Origin: Holophagaceae bacterium
GTDB taxonomy: Bacteria; Acidobacteriota; Holophagae; Holophagales; Holophagaceae
Direction: 5' to 3'
Length of the DNA stretch: 57,447 bases
NCBI GenBank assembly: GCA_023257195.1
Contig: JALRCU010000026.1
Location: forward strand, 1 to 57,447
The translations under genes and the position numbers were made by a program. Position 1 is the first letter of the stretch, and every line of letters starts with the position of its first letter. This document shows positions 17,360-25,731 of the stretch, piece by piece. Under the pieces are notes generated by a model. That model was not told the DNA's origin and searched no databases. It saw nothing but the letters and a program-made list of their open reading frames with translations.

Positions 17360-18304
17360 TTAAAAGTTGCTTTTTTTTGTACTTCTACCGATTTCAGCAT
17401 TTCGAACTTGGAGCTCGCTCGGTATTTCTTCTTCATCATTGAGATACGGTAATGGATTTTGAGGAATACCTTCAGCGCGAAACTCAAAATGAAGATGGGG
17501 ACCCGTTGCATTACCCGTTCGACCCACTTCAGCAATTTTTTGACCGCGAACAACTTCATCGCCTTTTTGGACAAGATTTCTTTTGTGATGTCCGTAAATG
17601 GTCTCGAATTCATTTCCGTGATTGATAACGATGTAATTACCGAGTTTTCGGTCTCGACCCACTCGTTCCACAGTTCCATCGAGCGCCGCATACACGTTAG
17701 TTCCCGTCGGAGCGGTGAGATCGATTCCCTGATGACTGCCTTGATAGCGAATCCTTTTTTTGAGTCCGTTGGCAAGTTTCACTGTGGCCGAGCGAATGCG
17801 TGGACCCCATGCAGAACTGATTGATCTCGTTTCCACAGGCCACAGAAGATCTACCGTGTCCAAGGTTACATTTTTTATTTTGGCCACCAAGCGACGAGAG
17901 AAGGTCAACGAAGGATCTGACTCTGAATTAATGGGAGCCACACCCAGTAAGTTAATAGAGACAAGCCGTGGAGAAATTTCACTACTGGGCAGAGAGGGAA
18001 GAGACTGCTTCGAGGGCACTATAGAAAACTGATTTTTACTAGTCTTGATTGATCTTTTAGAATTTGATGGGATCTTAATTTTTTGTCCTATTTTCAGGTG
18101 ACTTGGGTCCAGCCCATCATTGAGATCCATAATAGATTTCCGACTTACGTTCATTCGACGGGCAATTCCAGTAAGGGTGTCTCCCGAGCGAACCGTCACC
18201 TGAGTGAAAGGGGTTAGTTCCCTAGTCTGTAGAGTTGAACCCATTAGGCTCAAGGAGCCCATAAATAGAGCCATCCTCAGGGTTTGAGTAAAGGAAAAAG
18301 GCAA
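17360..18304 (-). CDS. LysM-M23 peptidoglycan endopeptidase (NlpD/murein hydrolase activator type)
   Basis: This 314-residue exported protein has a hydrophobic N terminus (about 1-28), one LysM repeat (about 37-80, VRSGDTLTGIARRMNVSRKS), a Ser-rich linker and an M23 domain (about 190-295). The zinc motifs HQGIDLTAP (HxxxD) and GPHLHFEF (HxH) and the YGHHKR segment are intact, so it is probably catalytically active rather than an EnvC/NlpD-like activator. The TTG start at 18304 is supported by GGAG five bases upstream. ATG 18274 has no properly spaced site. It acts on peptidoglycan in the periplasm. Confidence 0.92.
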   Translation of the reverse strand: MPFSFTQTLRMALFMGSLSLMGSTLQTRELTPFTQVTVRSGDTLTGIARRMNVSRKSIMDLNDGLDPSHLKIGQKIKIPSNSKRSIKTSKNQFSIVPSKQSLPSLPSSEISPRLVSINLLGVAPINSESDPSLTFSRRLVAKIKNVTLDTVDLLWPVETRSISSAWGPRIRSATVKLANGLKKRIRYQGSHQGIDLTAPTGTNVYAALDGTVERVGRDRKLGNYIVINHGNEFETIYGHHKRNLVQKGDEVVRGQKIAEVGRTGNATGPHLHFEFRAEGIPQNPLPYLNDEEEIPSELQVRNAEIGRSTKKSNF

Positions 18305-18378
18305 GATATCTCCGAAATCATTCAGGCGAAGCGCTACAAAGGCCTACCCTTAATTTTACTTGGTAATAGGGCAATTCC

Positions 18379-18897
18379 CTACGTCAAATTTGAGGGGGGT
18401 TTCCAGGGGCAAATATCCCAAGAATTAGCGATAATTCCTGATTTTCCCCCTGACTTAAACAATAACTGAATAGGCCCTAACGTCATCGAGTGGCTGACTG
18501 CCTTTAGCATATCGTAGAGATTCAATAGACCAATGGCTACTCCATGTAGAGCTTCCATTTCTACACCCGTCTTACCTTGAGCTTGAACCGTGACACACAG
18601 CCATGCGCGATATTGCTCTGCGTCTAGATGATGATCGATTTGAATATTTTCGATCACGACTGAATGGCAGAGACTAATATTGAGAGGTGTGGCTTTGACT
18701 CCCGCTGTCGCCCCCAAGTGGGCAACTTCCCATGGATCTCCTTTAGTGGTCGAACCCTGTTGGAGCACACTAACAATATCCGGAGTCAGCTGTAAATAAC
18801 CTGCGGCGACAGAGACACGAGCGGTTGAAACCTTATGGCTAATATCCACCATTTGAGGTCTGCCGTCTTGGTTGAAATGGGAGAGTTTAGAGGACAT
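18379..18897 (-). CDS. moaC: Cyclic pyranopterin monophosphate synthase MoaC
   Basis: This 172-residue protein converts 3',8-cyclo-GTP to cyclic pyranopterin monophosphate in molybdenum cofactor synthesis. Visible family residues are MVDISHK at the start, the Lys in VKATPLNISLCHS with its catalytic-region His, GKTGVEMEAL, and LYDMLKAV carrying the Asp and Lys of the active site. The usual LCHP reads LCHS here, and the spacing otherwise fits. The start lies 11 bases inside the end of the upstream HAD gene. No other moa/moe gene is in the window, so the rest of the pathway must be elsewhere. Confidence 0.9.
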   Translation of the reverse strand: MSSKLSHFNQDGRPQMVDISHKVSTARVSVAAGYLQLTPDIVSVLQQGSTTKGDPWEVAHLGATAGVKATPLNISLCHSVVIENIQIDHHLDAEQYRAWLCVTVQAQGKTGVEMEALHGVAIGLLNLYDMLKAVSHSMTLGPIQLLFKSGGKSGIIANSWDICPWKPPSNLT

Positions 18898-19540
18898 AAG
18901 CCCTCAGCACATCGCATAAATCTTCTACCGTGTTAACCGTGGCTAGGGGTCTCTCTTGGCTTAACAGCTCACGGGAGTGAAAACCATAGGTGACAGCAAT
19001 GGAAGGAACACTCGCTTGGTGGGCCATCTGTAAATCATAGACAGTATCACCTATCATCACGATCTCATCAGGAGTACATCCAAAATAATTGTTGATTTGA
19101 TGCAAACTCTCTGGATGAGGCTTAGTAAATGTGACATCATCGGGAGTCACATAAATATCAAAAAAAGACTCCCAACCAAAGCGTTTTAATTCACGCTCTA
19201 GCGGTATCCGTCGTTTTGAAGTGGCGAGACTCATGCGTATTTTTTCACTCTGAAGTTCGTTCAATAAACTATGAATACCTTCGAAGGGATGAATGAGGTG
19301 TAGGTTTTCTGCGTAGGGATAACTTCGGTAAGCCTTGACAACATCCTCTACTTTAAGCCCAAGAGGGGTGAAGGTTTTAATAATGCCTTCTTCTACAGGA
19401 AGTCCTACGCATGCCAGCCAATCAATAGCTACAGATTCAGGTAGTCCTAGCGTCTCGAGGGCATGAGTCATGCCGGCTCTAATAAGGGGGCGACTATCGA
19501 CTAGTGTTCCGTCAAAATCCCAAGCAATATATTTCATCAT
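18887..19540 (-). CDS. HAD-superfamily phosphatase (phosphoglycolate-phosphatase-like)
   Basis: This protein of about 217 residues has the HAD motifs: motif I WDFDGTLVDSR (nucleophile Asp), motif II LATSK, motif III with Lys in FTKPHPESL, and motif IV VMIGDTVYDLQMA. The helical cap between motifs I and II places it in the Gph/PGMB-like subfamily. A TTG and two ATGs start the frame (19543, 19540, 19537). ATG 19540 is given because TTG is weaker, and no clear Shine-Dalgarno decides. It follows the symporter by about nine bases. Substrate unknown. Confidence 0.88.
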   Translation of the reverse strand: MMKYIAWDFDGTLVDSRPLIRAGMTHALETLGLPESVAIDWLACVGLPVEEGIIKTFTPLGLKVEDVVKAYRSYPYAENLHLIHPFEGIHSLLNELQSEKIRMSLATSKRRIPLERELKRFGWESFFDIYVTPDDVTFTKPHPESLHQINNYFGCTPDEIVMIGDTVYDLQMAHQASVPSIAVTYGFHSRELLSQERPLATVNTVEDLCDVLRAYVL

Positions 19541-19548
19541 CAATTTGT

Positions 19549-20880
19549 TCAGATATTGTCGGATGTTTCAGGCTGACCTAAAACCCCTTCCCATTTTGCA
19601 ATGACCACCGTCGCTAATCCATTGCCCATCACATTGATTGCCGTTCGAGCCATATCCATAATTTCATCGACGGCTAACAGCATCGCAATACCCGCTTCTC
19701 CGGGAAGCTGAAAACTAGCGATGGTAGCTGCAATAATTACCAAGGTTGCTCGAGGGACCCCTGCGACACCCTTCGAAGTGAGCATGAAAGCAAAAACCAT
19801 CATGAACTGTGTTCCCAAAGACATAGCGGGAAAAGTCACCGGATCAGCAGCATGGGCTGCTTGAGCAATTGTTAAACTTGCCAGAACAAGATAGAGAGTA
19901 GAGCCATCAAGATTGAAACTGTATCCTGTGGGAATTACAAATGAGGCTACGCGACGTGGAACACCAAATCGGACCATAGATTCTAGTAATTTAGGAAGTG
20001 CGGATTCCGAACTAGCAGTCGAAAAAGCAGTAATGACTGGGTCGCTGATGGCTTTCAAGAAGGAAAAGACTTTAACTTTGCAGATCCACATGATAGGAAC
20101 AAATACCAATATAAATAAAATAAACAACGCAAAATAAAGACTTCCCACGAGAACACTGTATTGCTTTAATAAATGGCCGACTGCGGGCCACCCTTGAAGG
20201 AAAACACCCCCAACTTGATGACCCGCCGCCATATGACTCACGTTGTAAGCCATGGCTCCAAAGACACCTAAGGGGGTAAGTGTCATCACCATATCGGTGT
20301 ACTTGAACATAACTTGAGCTACTGAGTCAAAGAAAGCAGTTATTGATTTCCCTTTTTCTCCCACACGCGTCAGGGCAATACCAAAGAGCACGGCAAAAAT
20401 AACCACAGGTAAGATATCCCCTTCGACGGCATGCTTGTAAAAATTAGATGGGAAGGCATGCAATAAAATATCCCAACCACTTTTAGCCTGACTCAGTACA
20501 ACCGCTGAATGACCTGATAAATCTAGGGGAAGATTTTTCCCAGGTTGGATCCAATTAGCCACCCCTAATCCAATAAACAGAGCAATCGTGGTCACAATTT
20601 CAAAGTAAATAAGAGCTTTTCCTCCCATACGGCCTACAGCCTTGATATCACCTGTCTGAGCAATGCCAATGATGATTGTGCTGACCAACAAGGGAATAAT
20701 GAGACTTTTAATAAGGCTGATGAATGCTTTGGAAAGAAATTTGAAAAATTGATAGGCCCAAGGATACTGATCAGAGGGAAAGAAGCCTCCAAGAATAATA
20801 CCCAAAAGAAGTCCGATGAAAATCAAGGGGGTGCTTCTGAGGTACCAAGGGCGTCGATTAGGAGAGAGCAATTTGTCCAT
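19549..20880 (-). CDS. Dicarboxylate/amino acid:cation symporter (DAACS family)
   Basis: This 443-residue inner-membrane transporter of the GltP/DctA family uses Na+ or H+ gradients to import glutamate, aspartate or C4-dicarboxylates. The signatures are all in place: the serine-rich reentrant loop STASSESALPKLLE (HP1), GYSFNLDGSTLYLVLA in transmembrane segment 7, TSKGVAGVPRA (HP2), and a final segment with DEIMDMARTAINVMGNG, whose Asp/Arg/Asn positions bind substrate. The Arg in MARTAINV favours an acidic substrate. It starts a three-gene unit with the HAD and moaC genes. Confidence 0.93.
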   Translation of the reverse strand: MDKLLSPNRRPWYLRSTPLIFIGLLLGIILGGFFPSDQYPWAYQFFKFLSKAFISLIKSLIIPLLVSTIIIGIAQTGDIKAVGRMGGKALIYFEIVTTIALFIGLGVANWIQPGKNLPLDLSGHSAVVLSQAKSGWDILLHAFPSNFYKHAVEGDILPVVIFAVLFGIALTRVGEKGKSITAFFDSVAQVMFKYTDMVMTLTPLGVFGAMAYNVSHMAAGHQVGGVFLQGWPAVGHLLKQYSVLVGSLYFALFILFILVFVPIMWICKVKVFSFLKAISDPVITAFSTASSESALPKLLESMVRFGVPRRVASFVIPTGYSFNLDGSTLYLVLASLTIAQAAHAADPVTFPAMSLGTQFMMVFAFMLTSKGVAGVPRATLVIIAATIASFQLPGEAGIAMLLAVDEIMDMARTAINVMGNGLATVVIAKWEGVLGQPETSDNI

Positions 20881-20923
20881 ATCCTAAGTTTCGCACAAAG
20901 CGTTTTTGCGTCAGAATAGAATA

Positions 20924-21301
20924 ATGAAAAATATACCAAAGATCGATGATCCAGGGGCATGGCGATGGGTTCTTATCGTACTGCTCGTGCTTGAAAGACT
21001 AGCCGCTCACTATGGGTTTTCTCTAACCGATCCTTGGAGGACAGCTGCTTCTTGGGAATTTACCTTTGCCCTCTTATGGTCCTGGTTCGGATTACTTCCC
21101 CTGGCGCTGGTCCTACTTAAGAGAAGGAGTGGAGGATGGTTATGTGGACTTTCCACCCTCCTACTTTTAATCCGAACGTGCATTCCTCTCGCGGGTGAAT
21201 ACCCTTCCACGGGTGCGGTTTGGGTCCTTTTCCCCATCGCCCTCTCGCTGACTTTCATCTTTTTATATGATCAGTCTTTCTGGTCTACCGATTCAAGATA
21301 A
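20924..21301 (+). CDS. Small membrane protein of unknown function
   Basis: This protein of about 125 residues is hydrophobic, with about four predicted spans (near residues 15-32, 45-65, 72-92 and 98-117 of the ATG form). No family is recognised. ATG 20924 is used; a TTG at 20906 in the same frame would add six residues. It lies divergently from the symporter and 33 bases before the desaturase on the same strand, so it may share that transcript. Confidence 0.55.
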   Translation: MKNIPKIDDPGAWRWVLIVLLVLERLAAHYGFSLTDPWRTAASWEFTFALLWSWFGLLPLALVLLKRRSGGWLCGLSTLLLLIRTCIPLAGEYPSTGAVWVLFPIALSLTFIFLYDQSFWSTDSR

Positions 21302-21334
21302 GATCAAACTTATCCCCTTAAAATCAGAGAGCGC

Positions 21335-22477
21335 ATGACGAACCGTTGGAATCCACTCAATACCTGGTTTCTGTTAGGCACTTTGGTTGCTTCTATCGTT
21401 TTAGTTCCTCTTCATCTTTATCTCAATGGCTTTGTTTGGTCCGAATGGATTGTATGTTTGGTGATGGTCTTTATGATCGGGACGGCTATTAGTGCTGGTT
21501 ACCATCGCCTATTTTCCCATCGGGCCTATCGAGCCTCCGCACCGATTCGGTTTTTATGGCTAGTGATGGGCGCTGCTAGTTTTGAGAATTCAGCTCTCAA
21601 ATGGTCTTGTGACCACCGCATTCATCATCAATTCTCAGAGGATCCTGAGCGGGATCCATACCCCATCTCAAAAGGATTTTGGCACGCCCATTGGGTATGG
21701 GTAATGGAAAGCACTGATAAACCCTTAGTTGGTGTTACCGATCTTGAAAAAGATCCGATGGTCATGTGGCAGCATCGTAATCATTTCATTATTGGCGGTA
21801 TTTTTTCAACTCTTCCGATTTGGTATGGAATTGCGATAGGGGATTTTTGGGGCTATTTGATCATTGGCGTTCTGCTTCGTATTGTTGTGACCCATCACAC
21901 AACTTTTCTGATTAATTCAATGGCTCATTGGTACGGAACAAAACCCTATTCTAACAATGAAAGTGCTAAAGATAATTTCTTGCTAGCTCCACTCACCTAT
22001 GGAGAGGGATTTCACAACTTTCACCATACATGGCAATGGGATTATCGAAATGGAGCGCGATGGTATCAATGGGACTCCACAAAATGGCTCTTAAAGATTT
22101 TGAGTTGGACCGGGTTAGTCAATGGATTAAGAACAGTTTCGTTAACCGAAATGCAAAAGGCAAAAGTCCATGCTGAAGAAGAGCGCCTATCGGCCAGACT
22201 CTCCAACGTTAGATCTCAGAAAAGAGGAGTGCTTGAAGAGCATTTATTACACACCAAAGAACGGCTTGTAAGTTGCTTAAGTGCGATGGAGCAATGTCGA
22301 CAAAAATATAAAGATATTAAAATCCAATACAGAAAAGACCCTCGCTCATTCGCCCAGATCAAAACTGAATGGAGCCTCAAGGTTGCTGAAGAAAGGCGTG
22401 TTCTACGAGAAGCTTGGCGACAATGGCGAGAGATTCAAAAACAGATTCGAATGAATCTCAGTCAGCCCACCGTTTAA
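21335..22477 (+). CDS. Acyl-CoA delta-9 type fatty acid desaturase
   Basis: This 380-residue integral-membrane di-iron desaturase introduces a cis double bond into acyl chains. The three histidine boxes are intact: HRLFSH (57-62), HRIHH (94-98) and HNFHH (227-231). Hydrophobic pairs lie near 10-55, 70-85 and 150-190. Residues of about 270-380 form a long charged, probably coiled-coil tail. Electron partner not visible locally. Followed 48 bases later by lpd. Assignment to delta-9 is by family resemblance; the position of the bond is not readable from sequence. Confidence 0.92.
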   Translation: MTNRWNPLNTWFLLGTLVASIVLVPLHLYLNGFVWSEWIVCLVMVFMIGTAISAGYHRLFSHRAYRASAPIRFLWLVMGAASFENSALKWSCDHRIHHQFSEDPERDPYPISKGFWHAHWVWVMESTDKPLVGVTDLEKDPMVMWQHRNHFIIGGIFSTLPIWYGIAIGDFWGYLIIGVLLRIVVTHHTTFLINSMAHWYGTKPYSNNESAKDNFLLAPLTYGEGFHNFHHTWQWDYRNGARWYQWDSTKWLLKILSWTGLVNGLRTVSLTEMQKAKVHAEEERLSARLSNVRSQKRGVLEEHLLHTKERLVSCLSAMEQCRQKYKDIKIQYRKDPRSFAQIKTEWSLKVAEERRVLREAWRQWREIQKQIRMNLSQPTV

Positions 22478-22525
22478 CCTCTGCTTTGTAGGATAATTAG
22501 GAGAGCAAGATCGAGGAGATGAGTA

Positions 22526-23938
22526 ATGGCTCAATTTGATTTGATCGTTATAGGTTCTGGTCCAGGTGGGTACGTAGCTGCTATAAGAGGAGCTCAGCTG
22601 GGACTCCAAACAGCCCTCATAGAAAAAGATGGTGGACTCGGGGGGACATGTTTATGGCGAGGGTGTATTCCAGCAAAAACTTGGTTGGAAAGTGCTCATC
22701 GATACGAGCAAATGGCTTCCCTGAGTGAATTTGGTATCGCTAATGTAGATACCTCAAAAATGAAAGCGGATCTGAGTGCCATCGTCGCACGCAAAGGCAA
22801 GATTGTTATTAAAAATGCTAAGGGTATTGACTTTCTAATGAAAAAAAATAAGGTTACGATTTTAAAGGGATTCGGGAAATTAATGGGCTCAGGAAGAGTT
22901 GAGGTCAAAGGTGAAACAACCGAAATCCATAGCGCTAAGAAAATTATTCTGGCTACAGGGTCTGTGCCCCGTGAGCTGCCAGGCCTTGAAACGGATGGGC
23001 AGCAAGTATTGAACAGTGATCATATCTTAGATCTTACAAACCTACCGTCCCACTTGGTGATTTTAGGAGGAGGAGCCATTGGAGTGGAGTTTGCATCAAC
23101 GTTTGCTCGTCTTGGCTCCAAAGTAAGCCTGATTGAATTAGCAGATCGGTTATTACCCATCGAAGATGAAGCGATCTCAGTCGAGCTTTCTAAGATATTT
23201 ACTCGGTCCTATAAAATTGACTGCAAAGTTAAAACAAAGATTACTTCCGTTGAGAAGAAAAAGGGATCTATCGTCTGTCAACTCTCGGGTGCGTGCAATG
23301 ATCGCCTTGAGGCAAGTCATCTCTTAATCGCTGCAGGTCGATCACCGGTCACATCTAAAATTGGACTTGAATCAACACGTGCCAAAGTGGAAAAAGGCTA
23401 TGTTCAAGTTAATGACGTTATGCTGACGGCCGAAGAGGGTCTCTATGCCATCGGCGATATTGTTAATACGCCTTGGTTGGCGCATGTGGCATCCGATGAG
23501 GGTATTGTAGCGGCAGAACATGCTGCGCAATCTCTGGGAAAATCAATTGAACCGCACCCCATCAATTACACAAGGGTACCCAGTTGTGTTTATTGTGACC
23601 CCGAAGTCAGTAGTATTGGACTGACGGAGAAAAATGCTAAAGATCAGGGCTATCAGGTCGCCGTCGGGCAATTTCCTTTTATGCCTATGGCTAAGGCCAA
23701 TATTTTGGGAGAAGCCCATGGCTTTATCAAAATTGTTTCTGACACAAAGTACGGTGAAATTTTAGGCATCCATATTATCGGGCCCAAGGCAACTGAATTA
23801 ATTGCTTCTTCGGTTGCGCTCATGGGGGGCGAGTTCACTGTTCAAACGTTAATGCACACCATGTATCCTCACCCAACGCTTAATGAAGTCTTTCCTGAAG
23901 CGGCTCGAGCTGTGCATAAACAATCGATTAATATGTAG
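22526..23938 (+). CDS. lpdA: Dihydrolipoamide dehydrogenase (E3)
   Basis: This 470-residue flavoenzyme re-oxidises lipoamide for 2-oxo-acid dehydrogenase or glycine-cleavage complexes. It has the FAD loop GSGPGGY, the redox disulfide in GGTCLWRGCIPAK (the common Asn between the cysteines is replaced by Trp-Arg), the NAD loop GGGAIGVEFAS, the second FAD segment YAIGDIV, and the C-terminal catalytic pair in HPTLNEVFPEA. GAGGAG stands seven bases before the ATG. No E1 or E2 gene is adjacent, so it is an unlinked E3. Confidence 0.95.
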   Translation: MAQFDLIVIGSGPGGYVAAIRGAQLGLQTALIEKDGGLGGTCLWRGCIPAKTWLESAHRYEQMASLSEFGIANVDTSKMKADLSAIVARKGKIVIKNAKGIDFLMKKNKVTILKGFGKLMGSGRVEVKGETTEIHSAKKIILATGSVPRELPGLETDGQQVLNSDHILDLTNLPSHLVILGGGAIGVEFASTFARLGSKVSLIELADRLLPIEDEAISVELSKIFTRSYKIDCKVKTKITSVEKKKGSIVCQLSGACNDRLEASHLLIAAGRSPVTSKIGLESTRAKVEKGYVQVNDVMLTAEEGLYAIGDIVNTPWLAHVASDEGIVAAEHAAQSLGKSIEPHPINYTRVPSCVYCDPEVSSIGLTEKNAKDQGYQVAVGQFPFMPMAKANILGEAHGFIKIVSDTKYGEILGIHIIGPKATELIASSVALMGGEFTVQTLMHTMYPHPTLNEVFPEAARAVHKQSINM

Positions 23939-23950
23939 TAGCCTAGTTCT

Positions 23951-24406
23951 ATGTTGCACTGGTCCCAGCCTTCGATCGCTTGCCGGCAATGGCTTCAAAG
24001 CTATGCGAGTGACCATCGCCACCCTACCAATCACCTAATCCATTGTTTTGGGATCCCCTTGATCTTCATATCTCTCAACGGTTTATTCAACATGATCATC
24101 TTCAGGGGTTATGGACTTGGTGACCTGGCCTTGTTGGGAATTGGAATCTTTTATCTTACTCATCACACTAGAGCCGCCTTGATCTTGATCCCTTTTATGT
24201 TTTTCTCTAGTTGGATTTCCAGTCACATAGGATGGATTACTCTTGGATCTATTTTTATGGTGTCCTGGGTCATTCAGATCATTGGTCATCGTATCTATGA
24301 TAAAAATAACCCTTCGGCCTATAAAAATCTCATCTATCTCTTCGTGGCTCCCCTATATTTAATCGACCCTTGGGTTCGAGTCCACGAGATAGAATCAAAA
24401 TCTTAA
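23951..24406 (+). CDS. Mpo1-like / DUF962 membrane protein
   Basis: This 151-residue protein has the DUF962 pattern. An N-terminal HxxxxNxxxHxxGIPL-type segment (HRHPTNHLIHCFGIPLIF) is followed by four hydrophobic spans and a C-terminal IIGHRIYDKNNPSAYKN and LFVAPLYLIDP. The yeast member Mpo1 is an iron-dependent dioxygenase that shortens 2-hydroxy fatty acids, and the conserved His residues seen here are the metal-ligand candidates. Its place two genes after a fatty acid desaturase fits a lipid role, but the bacterial function is not established. Confidence 0.85.
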   Translation: MLHWSQPSIACRQWLQSYASDHRHPTNHLIHCFGIPLIFISLNGLFNMIIFRGYGLGDLALLGIGIFYLTHHTRAALILIPFMFFSSWISSHIGWITLGSIFMVSWVIQIIGHRIYDKNNPSAYKNLIYLFVAPLYLIDPWVRVHEIESKS

Positions 24407-24417
24407 AAAGGGCGCAT

Positions 24418-24966
24418 ATGAAATTCAATTCAGCGCTAGAAACGGAAGTAAAGATCCGCATTCCTAATATCAGTTCTACTCGTGATCTTTTAGAAAGTCT
24501 AGGCTTCAGAAAAGAAGTCGAGATGCAAGAAGAGATCAGTACACTTTGGGATTCGAATGGATTACTGAGGTCTAAACAATCCGCCTTGCGTCTGAGGGTC
24601 TATGCAGGTGAGACATTATTAACGTATAAAGGGACGAGATTACCCCACAGCGAGTTCAAGATTCGCCCAGAATCCGAAGTCATTGTTAGTGATCGTGATG
24701 AAATGGAGTCCATCCTCAGGTATTTGGGCTATGAACCCATGCTTACGATGATCAAGCATAGAGAGATCTGGAATCGACCTGAACTCACGGCATGTATCGA
24801 CGAGACTCCCTTTGGTCTTTATTTAGAACTCGAGGGTGAACCATCTGCTATCAAATTAGCAATGGAAACATTTTGTAAGGATCCAGGAAAAGTTGAAAAG
24901 CGTGATTATCCAACCCTTTACGAAATCTATAGATTGAGTGAACCCTCTACAGAAAAAACAAACTAG
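24418..24966 (+). CDS. CYTH domain phosphohydrolase/cyclase-like protein
   Basis: This 182-residue protein has the CYTH (adenylate cyclase CyaB / thiamine triphosphatase) fold. The N-terminal ExExK motif is ETEVKIRI, followed by RLRVY and LLTYKGTR basic strands and TACIDETPFGLYLELEGE acidic strands lining the triphosphate tunnel. Members act on inorganic or organic triphosphates, or make cAMP. The sequence does not decide which. ATG 24418 follows AAAAAGGG; the earlier in-frame Met lies inside the upstream gene. A terminator follows directly. Confidence 0.88.
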   Translation: MKFNSALETEVKIRIPNISSTRDLLESLGFRKEVEMQEEISTLWDSNGLLRSKQSALRLRVYAGETLLTYKGTRLPHSEFKIRPESEVIVSDRDEMESILRYLGYEPMLTMIKHREIWNRPELTACIDETPFGLYLELEGEPSAIKLAMETFCKDPGKVEKRDYPTLYEIYRLSEPSTEKTN

Positions 24967-24977
24967 CGTATTCAACA

Positions 24978-25009
24978 ATAAAAAAGAGGCACAAAGGCCT
25001 CTTTTTTAT
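24978..25009. terminator. Rho-independent terminator after the CYTH gene
   Basis: A perfect 13-bp inverted repeat (24978-24990 and 24997-25009) encloses the loop ACAAAG. A GAGGC core is flanked by A and T runs, so it can end transcription from either side: the + strand desaturase-CYTH unit and the - strand small gene. Confidence 0.9.
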
Positions 25010-25034
25010 TGCTCATATTGACTATAAAAACGAT

Positions 25035-25196
25035 TTATTTTTTTCCTAGAGTGTCTTGCCAGCGAGCACAAGCAAGGCCCAAGACGGCTAAGAAGAGGCC
25101 TCTTTCGGCATCCAAGCCAAAGCCGACAAAGCTAAGAAGTGCGAGCGCATAAGCAGCATGCTCTAGTACGCTAAGTACTTTCAAAAGATTTTCCAT
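25035..25196 (-). CDS. 53-residue hydrophobic peptide (small membrane protein)
   Basis: This short reading frame encodes 53 residues, beginning MENLLKVLSVLEHAAYA and ending RWQDTLGKK. Two hydrophobic stretches (about 13-27 and 34-46) are split by a charged DAER turn. GGGAG stands eight bases before the ATG, and terminators flank it on both sides (25267-25292 upstream, 24978-25009 downstream). That suggests an independent unit rather than a shadow. No family recognised. It lies between the end of the ribosomal cluster and the CYTH gene. Confidence 0.6.
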   Translation of the reverse strand: MENLLKVLSVLEHAAYALALLSFVGFGLDAERGLFLAVLGLACARWQDTLGKK

Positions 25197-25266
25197 ATGA
25201 TATCTCCCAGGGAAATTGTCCCTTTCAAAAAGATAGCATAGACCCCACTGACCGTGTAAATCCCAT

Positions 25267-25292
25267 GAAAAAGGCCCCCAAGGGCCTTTTTC
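25267..25292 (-). terminator. Rho-independent terminator of the ribosomal protein cluster
   Basis: An 11-bp perfect stem (GAAAAAGGCCC paired with its complement, 25267-25277 and 25282-25292) has a four-base loop. On the - strand it is followed by a T run (GGGCCTTTTTC). It stands 18 bases past the rplQ stop and closes the long alpha/spc/S10 transcript. Confidence 0.88.
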
Positions 25293-25309
25293 AGTCTTTC
25301 TACCAATGA

Positions 25310-25708
25310 TTAATCCGTTTTTTCTTCCTTAGGTGTTTCAGCTGGGAGCGTATAGTCTACGAGTTCCACCAAAGCTATATCAGCCGCATCACCAAGACGG
25401 TGGGATCCCTTAATAATCCGGGTATACCCTCCAGGACGATTTTGGAAACGACTGATGAAATCAGACCCAAATATCTTTTGCACTACTTCTTTATTTCCTA
25501 ATCGAGAGAGTACTAGGCGACGATTTGCAACGGTATCCTTTTTGGCAAGAGTAATAAAAGGTTCGACAAAAGATCGAAGTTCCTTAGCTTTGGGTAGCGT
25601 AGTCTCAATTCGCTCAAATTTTAAAAGGGCGATTGCTAAATCTTTCATCAAAGCTTTACGTTGATTACTTCCTCGACCAAGACGACGACCTGCAACATTG
25701 TGACGCAT
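25310..25708 (-). CDS. rplQ: Ribosomal protein bL17
   Basis: This 132-residue large-subunit protein opens with MRHNVAGRRLGR and has the GSNQRKALMKDLA core typical of L17. It is last in the alpha cluster after rpoA. The C-terminal ~15 residues (ETPKEEKTD end) form a short charged tail. A terminator follows. Confidence 0.98.
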   Translation of the reverse strand: MRHNVAGRRLGRGSNQRKALMKDLAIALLKFERIETTLPKAKELRSFVEPFITLAKKDTVANRRLVLSRLGNKEVVQKIFGSDFISRFQNRPGGYTRIIKGSHRLGDAADIALVELVDYTLPAETPKEEKTD

Positions 25709-25731
25709 AACGACTCCAGAGTTTTGAGCTT

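Noticed and set aside
17335-17775. 146-residue open frame on the - strand
   Set aside because: It lies within the M23 endopeptidase gene in another frame. The M23 frame has intact motifs and a good start, so this is a shadow.
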